A stretch of 64,000 nt of DNA from Terrisporobacter vanillatitrophus (GCF_051148895.1 NZ_CP154625.1:3782001-3846000); one strand, 5' to 3'; shown: positions 38,204 through 47,486, counted from the first letter of the stretch. The notes: generated by a model not told the origin, from the letters alone. Numbers and translations are program-made.

Positions 38204-38239
38204 AATAAGGAAATGATATTTTGTATCATTTCCTTATTT
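38204..38239 (-). terminator. Terminator of the small gene at 38273-38536
   Basis: A perfect stem of about 15 bp (AATAAGGAAATGATA with TATCATTTCCTTATT) and a 5-nt loop. The flanks are T-rich on the plus strand and moderately so on the minus strand. Confidence 0.7.
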
Positions 38240-38272
38240 ATATTGAAATAAAATTATTCCTTTAACTTATGC

Positions 38273-38536
38273 TTACAAAGTAAACCTTATGGATTTATTA
38301 TCACTATCTTCTATTGCTAAAACTTCTAGATCTTTATAATTTCTAAATAACCATTTTATATCTGTCATTATTTGACTCACTTGCTTTTTATCCAATTTCC
38401 CAATACAATACTCCTCTCTTTTTTCTGCAAACTCCTTTGATACTAAAAAATTTTTAATCGCTGCATAAGCTATTGTATTTGGAATAGAATTACCAGTTTC
38501 TTTTGAACGTTTACTTCCTTTCATGTACATCTTCAT
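38273..38536 (-). CDS. Small basic protein of unknown function
   Basis: 87 residues, no recognisable family. It has a basic N-terminus (MKMYMKGSKRSKETG), a helical middle (AIKNFLVSKEFAEKREEY) and a short beta-like end. There is no membrane segment. The start is well supported by CAGGAGGATATT before the ATG, and a terminator follows, so it looks like a genuine single-gene unit rather than a chance frame. Confidence 0.65.
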   Translation of the reverse strand: MKMYMKGSKRSKETGNSIPNTIAYAAIKNFLVSKEFAEKREEYCIGKLDKKQVSQIMTDIKWLFRNYKDLEVLAIEDSDNKSIRFTL

Positions 38537-38690
38537 ATAATATCCTCCTGAATATTTCTTAATCTATTATATATCTATATATATGAATACATACCTTATT
38601 TAAATGCTTATTAAGTATAAATGATATACGTTATAAACACCTCTATTGAGAATAAAGTAAAATAAATTTCAATTTAAATTTTCCATTTTA

Positions 38691-38719
38691 TTGAAATCAA
38701 CATACAACATGACTACAAT
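38691..38719 (+). promoter_or_regulatory. Promoter of the RND exporter-tetR operon
   Basis: TTGAAA and TACAAT separated by exactly 17 bases. The predicted start near 38726 lies six bases before the TetR palindrome. Confidence 0.75.
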
Positions 38720-38731
38720 TAAACATATCTG

Positions 38732-38745
38732 ACCGACTAGTCGGT
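38732..38745. promoter_or_regulatory. TetR-type operator
   Basis: A perfect 14-bp palindrome ACCGACTAGTCGGT immediately downstream of the predicted transcription start. GC-rich amid AT-rich sequence, it fits a repressor roadblock by the TetR protein encoded at the end of the same operon. Confidence 0.8.
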
Positions 38746-38772
38746 TTTATAATTAAGAAAGAGGTGAAATAT

Positions 38773-41700
38773 TTGCTACCAAAATTCAGTGTAAGAAAAC
38801 CCTTAACTGTCTTTGTTTCTGTAATTATGATATTAATGTTAGGATTTGTATCTTTCACAAAAATGACCCCAGACTTATTACCTAGCATAGATTTACCTTA
38901 TGTAATTGCTATGACTACATATCCTGGTTCTAGCCCAGAAAAAATTGAAACAACAGTTACAAAGCCAATTGAACAAGCCGTTTCAACTACAAGTGGAATT
39001 AAGAATGTAACTTCCGTTTCAAACGAGAACTACAGTGTAGTAATCCTAGAGTTTAATCAAGATACAAATATGGATACTGCCATGCTAGATCTAAACGGTA
39101 AAATAGATCTAATTAAAGATTCTTTAGAAGATGGTGTTGGAGCAACTACTTTAATGCAACTTAACCCAGACATGATGCCTGTTATGACATTAAGTATCGA
39201 TGTAGATAATATGGATATTGAAGAAGTCTCTACATATGTTAACAATGAAATAATCCCTAGGTTTGAGCGTATAAACGGTGTTGCCTCTGTAACAGGTGTT
39301 GGTTTAGTAGAAAAACAGTTAGAAATATCTTTAAACAAAGATAAAATCGACGAATTAAATAAAAAACTAAAATCAAGCGTCACTGCTAAATTAGATCAGC
39401 AACAAAGTCAACTTAATAGTGCCAAATCAGAAATACAAAATGGAAAAACTGCCCTAGAAAAACAAAGTAATACTCAAATGAAAAAACTTCTTGAAGCTAG
39501 TAGCCAACTTCAATCTGGTATAAACCAATTAGAAAGTATGGCTGGTATTTTAAATTCAACAGGTTCTAGCAAAGAAGATTTAGAAAAATATATTGCTAAC
39601 ACAACTACTACTCTAAATGATACTAAATCAAAATTAAAAGAATTAAAGAAACAACTGAATGATTTACCAGAAGATTCTACTGTTGATAAAGAAAAATTAC
39701 AAGAAGATATATCAAATTTGGAAGCTATTATAACCCCTTTAGAAAAGGCCATATCAAATGCAGGCCAAGGAGTAGGCGCAGTAGACTCACTAGAAACATT
39801 GAAAAATCAACAAAAAGAATTAGAAAGTGCTAAACTTACTCTTTCTCAAGAATTAACAAAAGCTACTGTACAACTTTCTGTAAGTGAATCACAAATAAAA
39901 TCTGCTGAAACTCAGTTAAATGAAGCTAGAAAGCAAGCCTTAGAATCAGCAGACATAACAAATAAAATCACTCCAGAAACAATAAATCAAATTCTAACAG
40001 CAGAGAATTTTTCCATGCCTGCTGGATATATATCTGATGACGAAACTGAGTATTCTGTAAAAGTAGGAGATAAATTCACTTCTATAAATGAAGTTAAAAA
40101 TTTAATATTATTTTCTATGGATGACATTGGTAATGTGCACCTTAAAGATATAGCCAATGTAAAAATGTCTGACAATTCGTCAGATAGTTATACAAACATA
40201 AATGGAAATGCTGGTGTTATGCTATCTTTCCAAAAAACTAGTACTGCCTCAACTACTAACGTGTGTAACGAAATAAATAAAGTAATTAAGGATTTAAATA
40301 ATAGTAATAATAAATTGCATATTCTTTCTTTAATGGATCAAGGCGTTTATATAGATTTTATTATATCTAGTGTGCTTGATAACCTAATTTATGGTGGTAT
40401 ACTCGCAATTTTTGTTTTACTAATATTCTTAAAAAGTATAAAACCAACTATAGTAATTGCCTTTAGTATTCCTATAAGTTTATTATTTGCCATTGTTTTG
40501 ATGTACTTTAGTGGTGTTACATTAAATATTATTTCTCTATCAGGTTTAGCCCTTGGAGTTGGGATGCTAGTTGATAATAGTATAGTTGTTATTGAAAATA
40601 TTTATAGACTAAGAAATCAAGGAATTGGCAAATTTAAAGCTGCTGTATACGGAGCTAGACAAGTATCTGGAGCAATCTTTGCTTCCACACTTACTACTAT
40701 TTGTGTATTCTTACCTATTGTTTTTACTGAAGGTATAACTAGACAATTATTTACAGATATGGGACTTACAATAGCATACTCCTTAATTGCCAGTTTAATC
40801 GTCGCCTTAACTTTAGTACCGTGTATGGCATCAAATTTACTATCTAATGTAAATGAGAAGTCTCATCCTTTATTTGATAAAATGATTGATGGCTATGAAA
40901 AATTACTAAGACTATGCTTAAGGTTTAAACCTATTGTTTTATGTTTTTCTGTATTACTATTGATAATTGCCGCTTTTGCAACAACTAAAATAGGAACATC
41001 TTTTATGCCAAAAATGGATTCACCACAAATGATGGCAACTATTAATATAGATAGTGATCTTCCAAAAGAGGAAGCTCGACATATTACAGATCAAGTTGTA
41101 CAACAAGTTTTAACAATTGATGATGTTGAAGGCATTGGAGCTATGAATTCGTCAGGTACCATGTCATTTGGTTCTTCTTCAAATAATCCTAATAATATGT
41201 CTGCTTACGTTATTTTAAAAGAGGATAAAAAGAAAACAAATGATGAAATTTCAGAAGAAATAAAAGAAAAAACAAAATCTCTTAATTGTGAAGTTACAGT
41301 TTCTTCTTCGTCTATGGATACTTCTTCTTTTGGAGGATCTGGATTGAAAATAATTGTTAAAGGTAATGATTTAGATGAACTTAAGAAAATTTCTGATGAT
41401 TTGGTAAGTATGCTCTCCAATATAGAAGGTACTACCGATATCAATGGCGGTATGGGTATAACTGCTAAGGAAGAAAAAATTGTAATCAATAAAAATAAAG
41501 CTATGAAGTATGGATTAACAGTGGCTCAAGTATTCCAACAAGTTTCTTCCAAATTATCAACAGAAACTACTTCGACTACTTTGACAATAAATTCTGAGGA
41601 CTATCCAGTAATTATTGTAAATCATGATACTTCAGATCTAGATAAATTAAAAAATGTTGAAATAACTGGAACAAAAGGAACTGAATCTGTTTCAGTAAAA

Positions 41701-42438
41701 TTAAAAGATATTTCCTCTATAGAAATGACTGATACTCCTACTTCTATAAATCACGATAATCAAACTAGATATATATCTGTAACAGCTAGTATTGATTCTA
41801 AACACAATATTGGTTTAGTAAGTAAGGAAGTTCAATCAAAATTAGATAGTTATAAAGCGCCTATTGGATATGAAGTAAAAATGGGTGGTGAAACTGAATC
41901 TATTAATCAAGCTATTAGTGACTTAATTAAAATGATTGCTCTTGCCATAGCGTTTATTTACTTAATAATGGTCGCACAATTCCAATCATTATTGTCACCA
42001 TTTATAGTAATGTTTACTATACCTCTTGCATTTACTGGTGGTTTACTGGCATTAATTATAACTGGTCAAGAATTAAGTGTTATATCTATGTTAGGATTTT
42101 TAGTTCTTGCTGGTGTAGTTGTTAATAACGGTATAGTTTTTGTTGATTATGTGAATCAATTACGTATAAGTGGATTAAATAAAAAAGAAGCTCTTATAGA
42201 GGCTGGACGTACTCGTATGAGACCTATACTTATGACTGCTTTAACAACAATACTAGCCATGTCTACAATGGCACTGGGAGTTGGCATGGGTTCTGAAATG
42301 TCACAAGCTTTAGCTATAGTAACTATAGGTGGTTTAGCTTACGCTACCCTATTAACTTTATTTGTTGTCCCTACTTTATACGATATATTACATCGTCGTA
42401 AAGAATTAAGACAGATTATCATCGATGAGGAGGACTAA
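38773..42438 (+). CDS. RND-family efflux transporter (HAE1/SwrC-like)
   Basis: Large inner-membrane exporter, 1221 residues from the TTG at 38773 (MLPKFSVRKP), for which GAGGTG is correctly spaced; a GTG three codons earlier sits inside that RBS. Twelve transmembrane helices in two halves, two large extracytoplasmic loops, and the TM4 motif GMLVDNSIVVIEN, whose Asp relays protons. Compared with B. subtilis SwrC (about 1065 aa), the first loop carries roughly 190 extra residues (about 205-400), mostly heptad-rich helix (DQQQSQLNSAKSEIQNGKTA, later KLTLSQELTKATVQLSVSES). Substrate unknown; drug or amphiphile export is likely. It is followed two bases later by its TetR regulator. Confidence 0.93.
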   Translation: MLPKFSVRKPLTVFVSVIMILMLGFVSFTKMTPDLLPSIDLPYVIAMTTYPGSSPEKIETTVTKPIEQAVSTTSGIKNVTSVSNENYSVVILEFNQDTNMDTAMLDLNGKIDLIKDSLEDGVGATTLMQLNPDMMPVMTLSIDVDNMDIEEVSTYVNNEIIPRFERINGVASVTGVGLVEKQLEISLNKDKIDELNKKLKSSVTAKLDQQQSQLNSAKSEIQNGKTALEKQSNTQMKKLLEASSQLQSGINQLESMAGILNSTGSSKEDLEKYIANTTTTLNDTKSKLKELKKQLNDLPEDSTVDKEKLQEDISNLEAIITPLEKAISNAGQGVGAVDSLETLKNQQKELESAKLTLSQELTKATVQLSVSESQIKSAETQLNEARKQALESADITNKITPETINQILTAENFSMPAGYISDDETEYSVKVGDKFTSINEVKNLILFSMDDIGNVHLKDIANVKMSDNSSDSYTNINGNAGVMLSFQKTSTASTTNVCNEINKVIKDLNNSNNKLHILSLMDQGVYIDFIISSVLDNLIYGGILAIFVLLIFLKSIKPTIVIAFSIPISLLFAIVLMYFSGVTLNIISLSGLALGVGMLVDNSIVVIENIYRLRNQGIGKFKAAVYGARQVSGAIFASTLTTICVFLPIVFTEGITRQLFTDMGLTIAYSLIASLIVALTLVPCMASNLLSNVNEKSHPLFDKMIDGYEKLLRLCLRFKPIVLCFSVLLLIIAAFATTKIGTSFMPKMDSPQMMATINIDSDLPKEEARHITDQVVQQVLTIDDVEGIGAMNSSGTMSFGSSSNNPNNMSAYVILKEDKKKTNDEISEEIKEKTKSLNCEVTVSSSSMDTSSFGGSGLKIIVKGNDLDELKKISDDLVSMLSNIEGTTDINGGMGITAKEEKIVINKNKAMKYGLTVAQVFQQVSSKLSTETTSTTLTINSEDYPVIIVNHDTSDLDKLKNVEITGTKGTESVSVKLKDISSIEMTDTPTSINHDNQTRYISVTASIDSKHNIGLVSKEVQSKLDSYKAPIGYEVKMGGETESINQAISDLIKMIALAIAFIYLIMVAQFQSLLSPFIVMFTIPLAFTGGLLALIITGQELSVISMLGFLVLAGVVVNNGIVFVDYVNQLRISGLNKKEALIEAGRTRMRPILMTALTTILAMSTMALGVGMGSEMSQALAIVTIGGLAYATLLTLFVVPTLYDILHRRKELRQIIIDEED

Positions 42439-42440
42439 AC

Positions 42441-43061
42441 ATGAACAGAAAATATGCAGAAAAAGAATTACTAATATTTGAAGGATTCAAGAAAATAATC
42501 ACTGATAACAGCAATATTGAAAGTATTAAAGTGTCTGATATTGCAAAAGCTGCTGGAATTGGAAAAGGTACAATTTATGAATATTTTAAAAGTAAGGATG
42601 AAATTATAGCCAGATCAATAATTTATAATTTTAAAATAGACATTATAAATACTATTGAAGCCATAAAAGAAGTTTCTACTTTTAAAGAACAGTGTAACCA
42701 TCTATTTCATTACAGTATTAGCAGTGGAAAATTCATCTTTCCTTCTTTAAGAATACTATATAATCAAGTTATACCAAAAGAATTAAATAATATTATACTT
42801 GAAGATTTTAAGGAAATTTTAGATTTAAAAACTCAACTTTATAATTTATTAGATTATGTAATTAATACTGGAATAGATGAAAATATTATTAATAAAGATT
42901 TAAGCAAGGATTATCAAAGATATGTACTTATAAGCTCTTCCATGGGTATTATCAATAAAATAACTGCTAATCACTTTCAACAAATTAATTTAAGTGATGA
43001 TGAATCTATTAATATTCAAAAGGATTTTGCTTATACTATGATATTAAAATCCTTGGCTTAA
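42441..43061 (+). CDS. TetR/AcrR-family transcriptional repressor
   Basis: 206 residues. The N-terminal helix-turn-helix is typical (IKVSDIAKAAGIGKGTIYEYFKSKDEI, near 29-55), followed by a divergent all-helical ligand-binding domain. It begins two bases after the RND stop, with AGGAGGACT as RBS, so both are made from one transcript. The ACCGACTAGTCGGT palindrome at the operon promoter is the probable target, giving autoregulation. A strong terminator follows. Confidence 0.93.
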   Translation: MNRKYAEKELLIFEGFKKIITDNSNIESIKVSDIAKAAGIGKGTIYEYFKSKDEIIARSIIYNFKIDIINTIEAIKEVSTFKEQCNHLFHYSISSGKFIFPSLRILYNQVIPKELNNIILEDFKEILDLKTQLYNLLDYVINTGIDENIINKDLSKDYQRYVLISSSMGIINKITANHFQQINLSDDESINIQKDFAYTMILKSLA

Positions 43062-43105
43062 TAATAAAACTCCCTCTGAGAATTCTAAGAGGGAGTTTTA
43101 TTATT
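43061..43105. terminator. Bidirectional terminator after tetR / htpG
   Basis: Stem of about 16 bp (ATAATAAAACTCCCTCT with its complement) between convergent tetR and htpG, with T-rich flanks on both strands. Confidence 0.88.
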
Positions 43106-43127
43106 TACATTTTATATTAATAATGAT

Positions 43128-44996
43128 TTATAAAGCTATTACCTTACTCATTAAAGAATTACTTCTTTTTATAAATAAATCTAATTCTTCTGCATTTAAT
43201 TCTTTATTTGCAAGTAGAGCTAAATCTACTATTTGATTACAAATTACATCTATTTCTTCTTTTTTATCTTCATTGTCTTTTAGTGAAACTAATTTTTTTA
43301 CTAATGGATTATTATTATTTATAACTAATGTTTTTTCTTCTTTTAAGTCCATGCCAAAATTCATTCCAGCAAATCTTGATTGCATTTCCATCATTCTTCT
43401 AGACTCTTCTGATACTAAAATCATAGCTGGTGTTTCTTCATTTTTAAGACTTTCCACTGAGTATTTTTCTACTCTTTCATTTATAACAGACTTGAATAAT
43501 GAAGTTATTTTTTCATTTTCTTCTTTATTCTCTTCATTATTATTGTCCTTTAGTACATCTGATAAATCTGAGTCTATTCGGTTAAACTTAGTTCCCATTT
43601 CTTTATATTCTATAAATGAAATAAAGTTATTGTCTATTGTACTATCTAGTACAACTGCATTTAGTCCATAATCTTTAAATAGTTTAACATATTGAGATTG
43701 TTGATCCACATTATTTACATAGAAAACTTTATTTTCATGTTTTTCTTTTGCTGCTTCTAGGTAATCTGTTAATGTTATATATTTTCCATCTATATCTTTA
43801 TACAAGATATAATCTTTTACTTTGTCATAGAAACCTTCATCTTTTAAACAACCAAACTTGATGAATATTTGTATATCATCCCAGAATTTTTCATACTCTT
43901 CTCTATTATTTTTGCATAAAGATTTAAGTTTATCTGCAACCTTTTTAACTATATGCTTAGATATTTTACTTACATCTCTGTCATTTTGTAAGAAACTTCT
44001 AGACACATTTAGTGGTAAGTCTGGACAGTCTATTACACCTTTTAGTAATAATAAGAATTCTGGTATAACTTCTTTTATATTATCTGCTACGAATACCTGA
44101 TTATTATAAAGTTTCACCTTGCCTTCTACTAATTCAAACTCGTTATTTAGCTTAGGGAAGTAAAGAATTCCTTTTAAGTTAAATGGATAATCCACATTTA
44201 AATGAATCCAGAATAATGGCTCATCAAATACATTGAATACTTTTCTGTAAAATTCTTTATATTCTTCATCTGTACAATCTTTAGGTGATTTTAGCCATAA
44301 TGGATTAGTATCATTTAATGGTGTTGGTTCAACTTTTTCTGCATCTTCTTTAACTTCTGCATCTTCGTCTTCCACATATATTTCAACAGGTAAGAAAGAA
44401 CAGTATTTATTTATTATGCTTCTTACTTCATATTCATTTAAAAATTCTTCACTATCTTCAGCTAAGAATAATGTTATTGTCGTTCCTCTTGTCGTTCTTG
44501 TTCCTGATGAACTTATTTCAAATTCAGTTCCACCTTCTGATATCCATCTTACAGGCTCTGCTCCCTCTTGGAAAGATAATGTGTCTATTTCAACCTTTGT
44601 AGATACCATAAATGCTGAATAAAATCCTAATCCAAAGTGACCTATAATATCAGTTTCTTCCATTCTATCTTTATACTTATTGAAGAAGTCTTCTGCACCA
44701 GAAAAAGCAACTTGATTTATGTATTTATCTACTTCTTCTACTGTCATTCCTATACCATTGTCGCTGAATTTTATAGTTTTATTGTTCTTACTTACTGATA
44801 CTGTAATTTTGTACTCTTCATCTTGAGAATTTTTAACTTCGCCAAGAGAAACAAGTCTTTTATATTTGCTTACAGCATCGCAACCATTACTTATTAATTC
44901 TCTTATAAAAATGTCTTTGTCTGAGTATAACCATTTCTTAATTATTGGAAAAATATTTTCTGTATCAATTGAAATACTACCTTTTGTTACTTCCAT
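43128..44996 (-). CDS. htpG: Molecular chaperone HtpG (Hsp90)
   Basis: 622-residue cytoplasmic ATP-dependent chaperone. I choose the ATG at 44996 (MEVTKGSISIDTENIF) because AAGGAGG is correctly spaced; a longer frame extends upstream through the leader but lacks an RBS. The GHKL ATPase motifs are DIFIRELISNGCDAVSKY near 25-42, DNGIGMT near 77 and GHFGLGFYSAFMV near 117-129. The middle domain has the SRSFLQN-type segment. Length is normal for bacterial HtpG. A CIRCE element overlaps its promoter, and a 40-nt hairpin sits in the leader. Confidence 0.96.
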   Translation of the reverse strand: MEVTKGSISIDTENIFPIIKKWLYSDKDIFIRELISNGCDAVSKYKRLVSLGEVKNSQDEEYKITVSVSKNNKTIKFSDNGIGMTVEEVDKYINQVAFSGAEDFFNKYKDRMEETDIIGHFGLGFYSAFMVSTKVEIDTLSFQEGAEPVRWISEGGTEFEISSSGTRTTRGTTITLFLAEDSEEFLNEYEVRSIINKYCSFLPVEIYVEDEDAEVKEDAEKVEPTPLNDTNPLWLKSPKDCTDEEYKEFYRKVFNVFDEPLFWIHLNVDYPFNLKGILYFPKLNNEFELVEGKVKLYNNQVFVADNIKEVIPEFLLLLKGVIDCPDLPLNVSRSFLQNDRDVSKISKHIVKKVADKLKSLCKNNREEYEKFWDDIQIFIKFGCLKDEGFYDKVKDYILYKDIDGKYITLTDYLEAAKEKHENKVFYVNNVDQQSQYVKLFKDYGLNAVVLDSTIDNNFISFIEYKEMGTKFNRIDSDLSDVLKDNNNEENKEENEKITSLFKSVINERVEKYSVESLKNEETPAMILVSEESRRMMEMQSRFAGMNFGMDLKEEKTLVINNNNPLVKKLVSLKDNEDKKEEIDVICNQIVDLALLANKELNAEELDLFIKRSNSLMSKVIAL

Positions 44997-45049
44997 GTTT
45001 ATCCTCCTTAAACTTATACCTTTATAGTAATTAATTATATTCATAATCA

Positions 45050-45089
45050 TAAAATGCAAGGTGGTGGGAATAAATAACCTTGCATTTTA
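45050..45089 (-). other. Hairpin in the htpG leader
   Basis: A perfect 12-bp stem (TAAAATGCAAGG with CCTTGCATTTTA) and 16-nt loop lies about 45 nt downstream of the predicted htpG start site and 55 nt before the ATG. It lacks a true U-run after it, so it looks more like a stabilising or attenuating leader element than a terminator. Confidence 0.6.
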
Positions 45090-45134
45090 AGGGCTTTAAT
45101 TTAATTTTAACACTTACTATTTATTCCCATTTTA

Positions 45135-45178
45135 ATTATAAAACCTTTTTATTAGCACTGTCAAGTATTGAGTGCTAA
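45135..45178 (-). promoter_or_regulatory. htpG promoter with CIRCE operator
   Basis: CIRCE at 45152-45178: TTAGCACTC-n9-CAGTGCTAA on the minus strand, one base off the TTAGCACTC-n9-GAGTGCTAA consensus. TTGACA (45164-45159) straddles its spacer and second arm, and TATAAT follows after 18 bases (45140-45135). HrcA repression is the expected control. Confidence 0.88.
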
Positions 45179-45200
45179 TAAAAATTAAAATTTTTTATTG

Positions 45201-45641
45201 CTAGTCAATAGTAATATATTTTATATCTTCTTGTTTTTTTCCTACTTCTTTAGGGAATATAAGCTCCAATATTCCATTGTTAAAACTTGCCTTTATATCT
45301 TCTTCTTTTAGGCCTTCTCCTACATAAAAACTTCTTGAACATTTACCACAATATCTTTCTCTTCTTATATAGTTTCCTTTTTCATCTTTATCTTCTTTTG
45401 ATGTATTCTTTTGTGCTGTTATTGTTAAATATCCATCTTTAAGCTGTGCTTTTATATCCGATTTATCATATCCTGGTAAATCCATATCAAGAATATAGTT
45501 ATTATCTTTTTCTTGTATATCTGTTTTCATAAGTTTTGTTGTTGATCCACTATTTGTAAAGAATGGATCTCTGAACATATCATCAAACATATTGTCAAAT
45601 AAACTAAATCCTAAATTATTGTTTCTTGGTACTAATTTCAT
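45201..45641 (-). CDS. Small heat-shock protein (Hsp20/alpha-crystallin family, Hsp18-like)
   Basis: 146-residue holdase chaperone. An N-terminal Phe-rich arm (FDNMFDDMFRDPFF) precedes an alpha-crystallin domain with the family signatures LDMDLPGYDKSDI, GYLTITAQK, and FNNGILELIFPK near the end. Between the strands lies YCGKCSRSFYV, the usual FxRxFxLP-type segment with two extra cysteines. RBS AAGGAGGAATT precedes the ATG. The gene has its own CIRCE-controlled promoter and is followed by a second CIRCE that drives htpG, so the two are adjacent but separately controlled. Confidence 0.95.
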   Translation of the reverse strand: MKLVPRNNNLGFSLFDNMFDDMFRDPFFTNSGSTTKLMKTDIQEKDNNYILDMDLPGYDKSDIKAQLKDGYLTITAQKNTSKEDKDEKGNYIRRERYCGKCSRSFYVGEGLKEEDIKASFNNGILELIFPKEVGKKQEDIKYITID

Positions 45642-45761
45642 AATTAATTCCTCCTTACATTTATCTCATTACCTTCCTTAAGTAAAAAGATAAGTTTAAA
45701 TTTTAATATTATTTTTTGTTTATGCACTATGATTTGTTCTTTGTTTGTTTTCTTACTTATT

Positions 45762-45803
45762 ATTATAGTCTTTTTGTTAGCACTGTCAAGTTATGAGTGC
45801 TAA
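45762..45803 (-). promoter_or_regulatory. hsp20 promoter with CIRCE operator
   Basis: CIRCE at 45777-45803: TTAGCACTC-n9-CAGTGCTAA on the minus strand, with the same one-base deviation as the htpG element. TTGACA (45789-45784) overlaps it, and TATAAT follows after 16 bases (45767-45762). Confidence 0.88.
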
Positions 45804-45860
45804 TTTTTTTATTTTTTTCTCTATTAATTATTGCATTAGTAATATTGTAAAATACGTATA

Positions 45861-45888
45861 AAAAAGCCCATACATAAACAGGCTTTTT
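45861..45888. terminator. Terminator-like hairpin beyond the broken XRE gene
   Basis: AAAAAGCC/GGCTTTTT stem with a 12-nt loop, just after the stop of the XRE pseudogene on the minus strand. Short but flanked by A/T runs. Confidence 0.55.
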
Positions 45889-45894
45889 AGTAAA

Positions 45895-46434
45895 TTATAA
45901 AGTGTATGTCATTTTTTTAAATATATTTCCATCTAGTACGTATTTTTTTCCTTCAAATTTATCATTTAGTATTTTATATTCTATAAATGTTTTAGAAACT
46001 CTTACTAGTAATTAGTTATTACTATTTTCAACTAAATAATAACCGTCCATATTATTTAGTGAATCTACAACTTGCAAAACACCTGGTTGAACAATAAAAT
46101 CAACTACAGATTCCATTTTATTAAGTTTTTTTCCTCTAACTAATGGATATTGTAATTTTGGCATTTGGAAATTTAGCTTTTACAACAGCATCGCATTTGC
46201 ATCTGCAATTTCCACTTTTCTTATACTGGTCAATATCAATATCTTCTCTCATAACTGAATTATGATTATCCTCAATATTATTTACTAAATAATCAATAGT
46301 CATATTAAATAATTTAGCTATATTTTGTAAATTATTTATGTCAGGTATTCCTCCATCATTCTCCCATTTCGTAATTGCTTGTCTAGATACATTTAGTTTT
46401 TATGCTACGTTGCGTAGCATTGGCTTATTTACAA
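45895..46434 (-). pseudogene. Broken XRE-family transcriptional regulator
   Basis: The minus strand encodes the second half of an XRE helix-turn-helix (KLNVSRQAITKWENDGGIPD), the usual continuation IAKLFNMTIDYLVN, and a C-terminal domain with NCRCKC and, in another frame, QYPLVRGKKLNKMESVVDF, GVLQVVDSLNNMDGYYLVE and a final stop at 45895. A stop codon sits just before KLNV, a frameshift splits the domain near 46155, and another stop lies near 46013. The N-terminus is missing. It is a decayed gene with no open frame over 60 codons. Confidence 0.85.
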
Positions 46435-46446
46435 TATTTATTTAAA

Positions 46447-46487
46447 TAAAAATACACACAGAATATAAATTTCCCATGTGCATCAAT
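46447..46487 (-). terminator. Degenerate terminator after the lipoprotein gene
   Basis: Imperfect hairpin (GATGCACATGGG against CTGTGTGTATTTTT on the minus strand) that is clearly related in sequence to the intact terminator at 48801-48833, including the TTCCCATGTGCAT arm. Confidence 0.5.
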
Positions 46488-46514
46488 CGCCATTTTATTA
46501 TTACTTTTTTTAAT

Positions 46515-47486
46515 TTACTTCTTTATATATAAATTTTTAGGAATTACTATATTATCTTCATTAGCATAATTACAAAGATGATCAGTCTCATCATTATTTA
46601 TTTTATCTCTATCATAAATAGTACGTTTAGTAATTTCTTTACCATTTTTGTCAATACAAGTTTCTTCTACTATTATATATGCTGTATTTTTACTTATTTT
46701 AAATTCATAGTTATTACCCTTGTGTACAATTCCCTTAGTATTTATAACTTTATCACTACTATTCATTTCTTTTATTTTTATACTTTTTAATTCATCTACT
46801 GGCTCAATTGTTACTGTATAAGTAAATTTTTCACTTTTACTATTTGAGCCCTTATTATTTATAATTTTATTTGTATCATTACTACTTGCTGATATTGATG
46901 ATGAACATTCATCCTTACCATCAACATGAATACTATTACCTTCTCTTACAGTATAATACTTTTCACCCTCTTTGATTATAGGATTAAATTGAATGATTCC
47001 CTTAAACTTGCTTGTAACATATATCGTAGCTTCAATTTTATTCTCTTCAGAAGTTATATTTATATCAGGTTCTGGTACTGTCTCCGTATCTTCTGTAGTA
47101 ATAATTTCTTTACTATTTTCCTCTGTATTAACATTTAAACTAAATTTTGTATTTCGAAATATATTATCACCAGCGATTACGTTTGTTTTATTTTCACCTT
47201 CTCCTTTTTTATGTAAGAAAATTGCATATCCCTTTAAATCTCCAAAATTATATTTATCTAAACCTTCATCTAATATATTCTCGTCAAAAGTTCCATAATA
47301 TTTTTTATTTTCATCATCAAAAGTGTACTCTTTACCATCTAATTCATAAGTAATAAATGTTCCACACAAGTTTTCTGTTTCTTTGTACTGGCTATCCTCT
47401 TTTGCTAATTGACAACCAGATAAATTAAGTACACTTCCTATTACTAAAATCAAACTTAATATTTTCTTATTGACTTGAATTTTCAT
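46515..47486 (-). CDS. Predicted secreted lipoprotein of unknown function
   Basis: 323 residues from the ATG at 47486 (MKIQVNKKILSLILVIGSVLNLSGC); GGGGG lies nine bases upstream. The signal peptide ends in the lipobox LSGC, so the protein should be lipid-anchored outside the membrane. The remainder is hydrophilic and Asn/Lys/Glu-rich, with beta-like stretches (KYYGTFDENILDEGLDKY, FTYTVTIEPVD, NTAYIIVEETCIDKNGKEI) and a Ser/Asn-rich linker near 200-220. I do not recognise the family. It overlaps the XRE gene by 20 bases and ends the membrane protein-XRE-lipoprotein unit. Confidence 0.75.
   Translation of the reverse strand: MKIQVNKKILSLILVIGSVLNLSGCQLAKEDSQYKETENLCGTFITYELDGKEYTFDDENKKYYGTFDENILDEGLDKYNFGDLKGYAIFLHKKGEGENKTNVIAGDNIFRNTKFSLNVNTEENSKEIITTEDTETVPEPDINITSEENKIEATIYVTSKFKGIIQFNPIIKEGEKYYTVREGNSIHVDGKDECSSSISASSNDTNKIINNKGSNSKSEKFTYTVTIEPVDELKSIKIKEMNSSDKVINTKGIVHKGNNYEFKISKNTAYIIVEETCIDKNGKEITKRTIYDRDKINNDETDHLCNYANEDNIVIPKNLYIKK

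Noticed and set aside
44997..45059. Longer N-terminus for HtpG starting near 45059
   Set aside because: The extension covers the leader hairpin region and lacks an RBS; the ATG at 44996 has a perfect one and gives the standard HtpG start.
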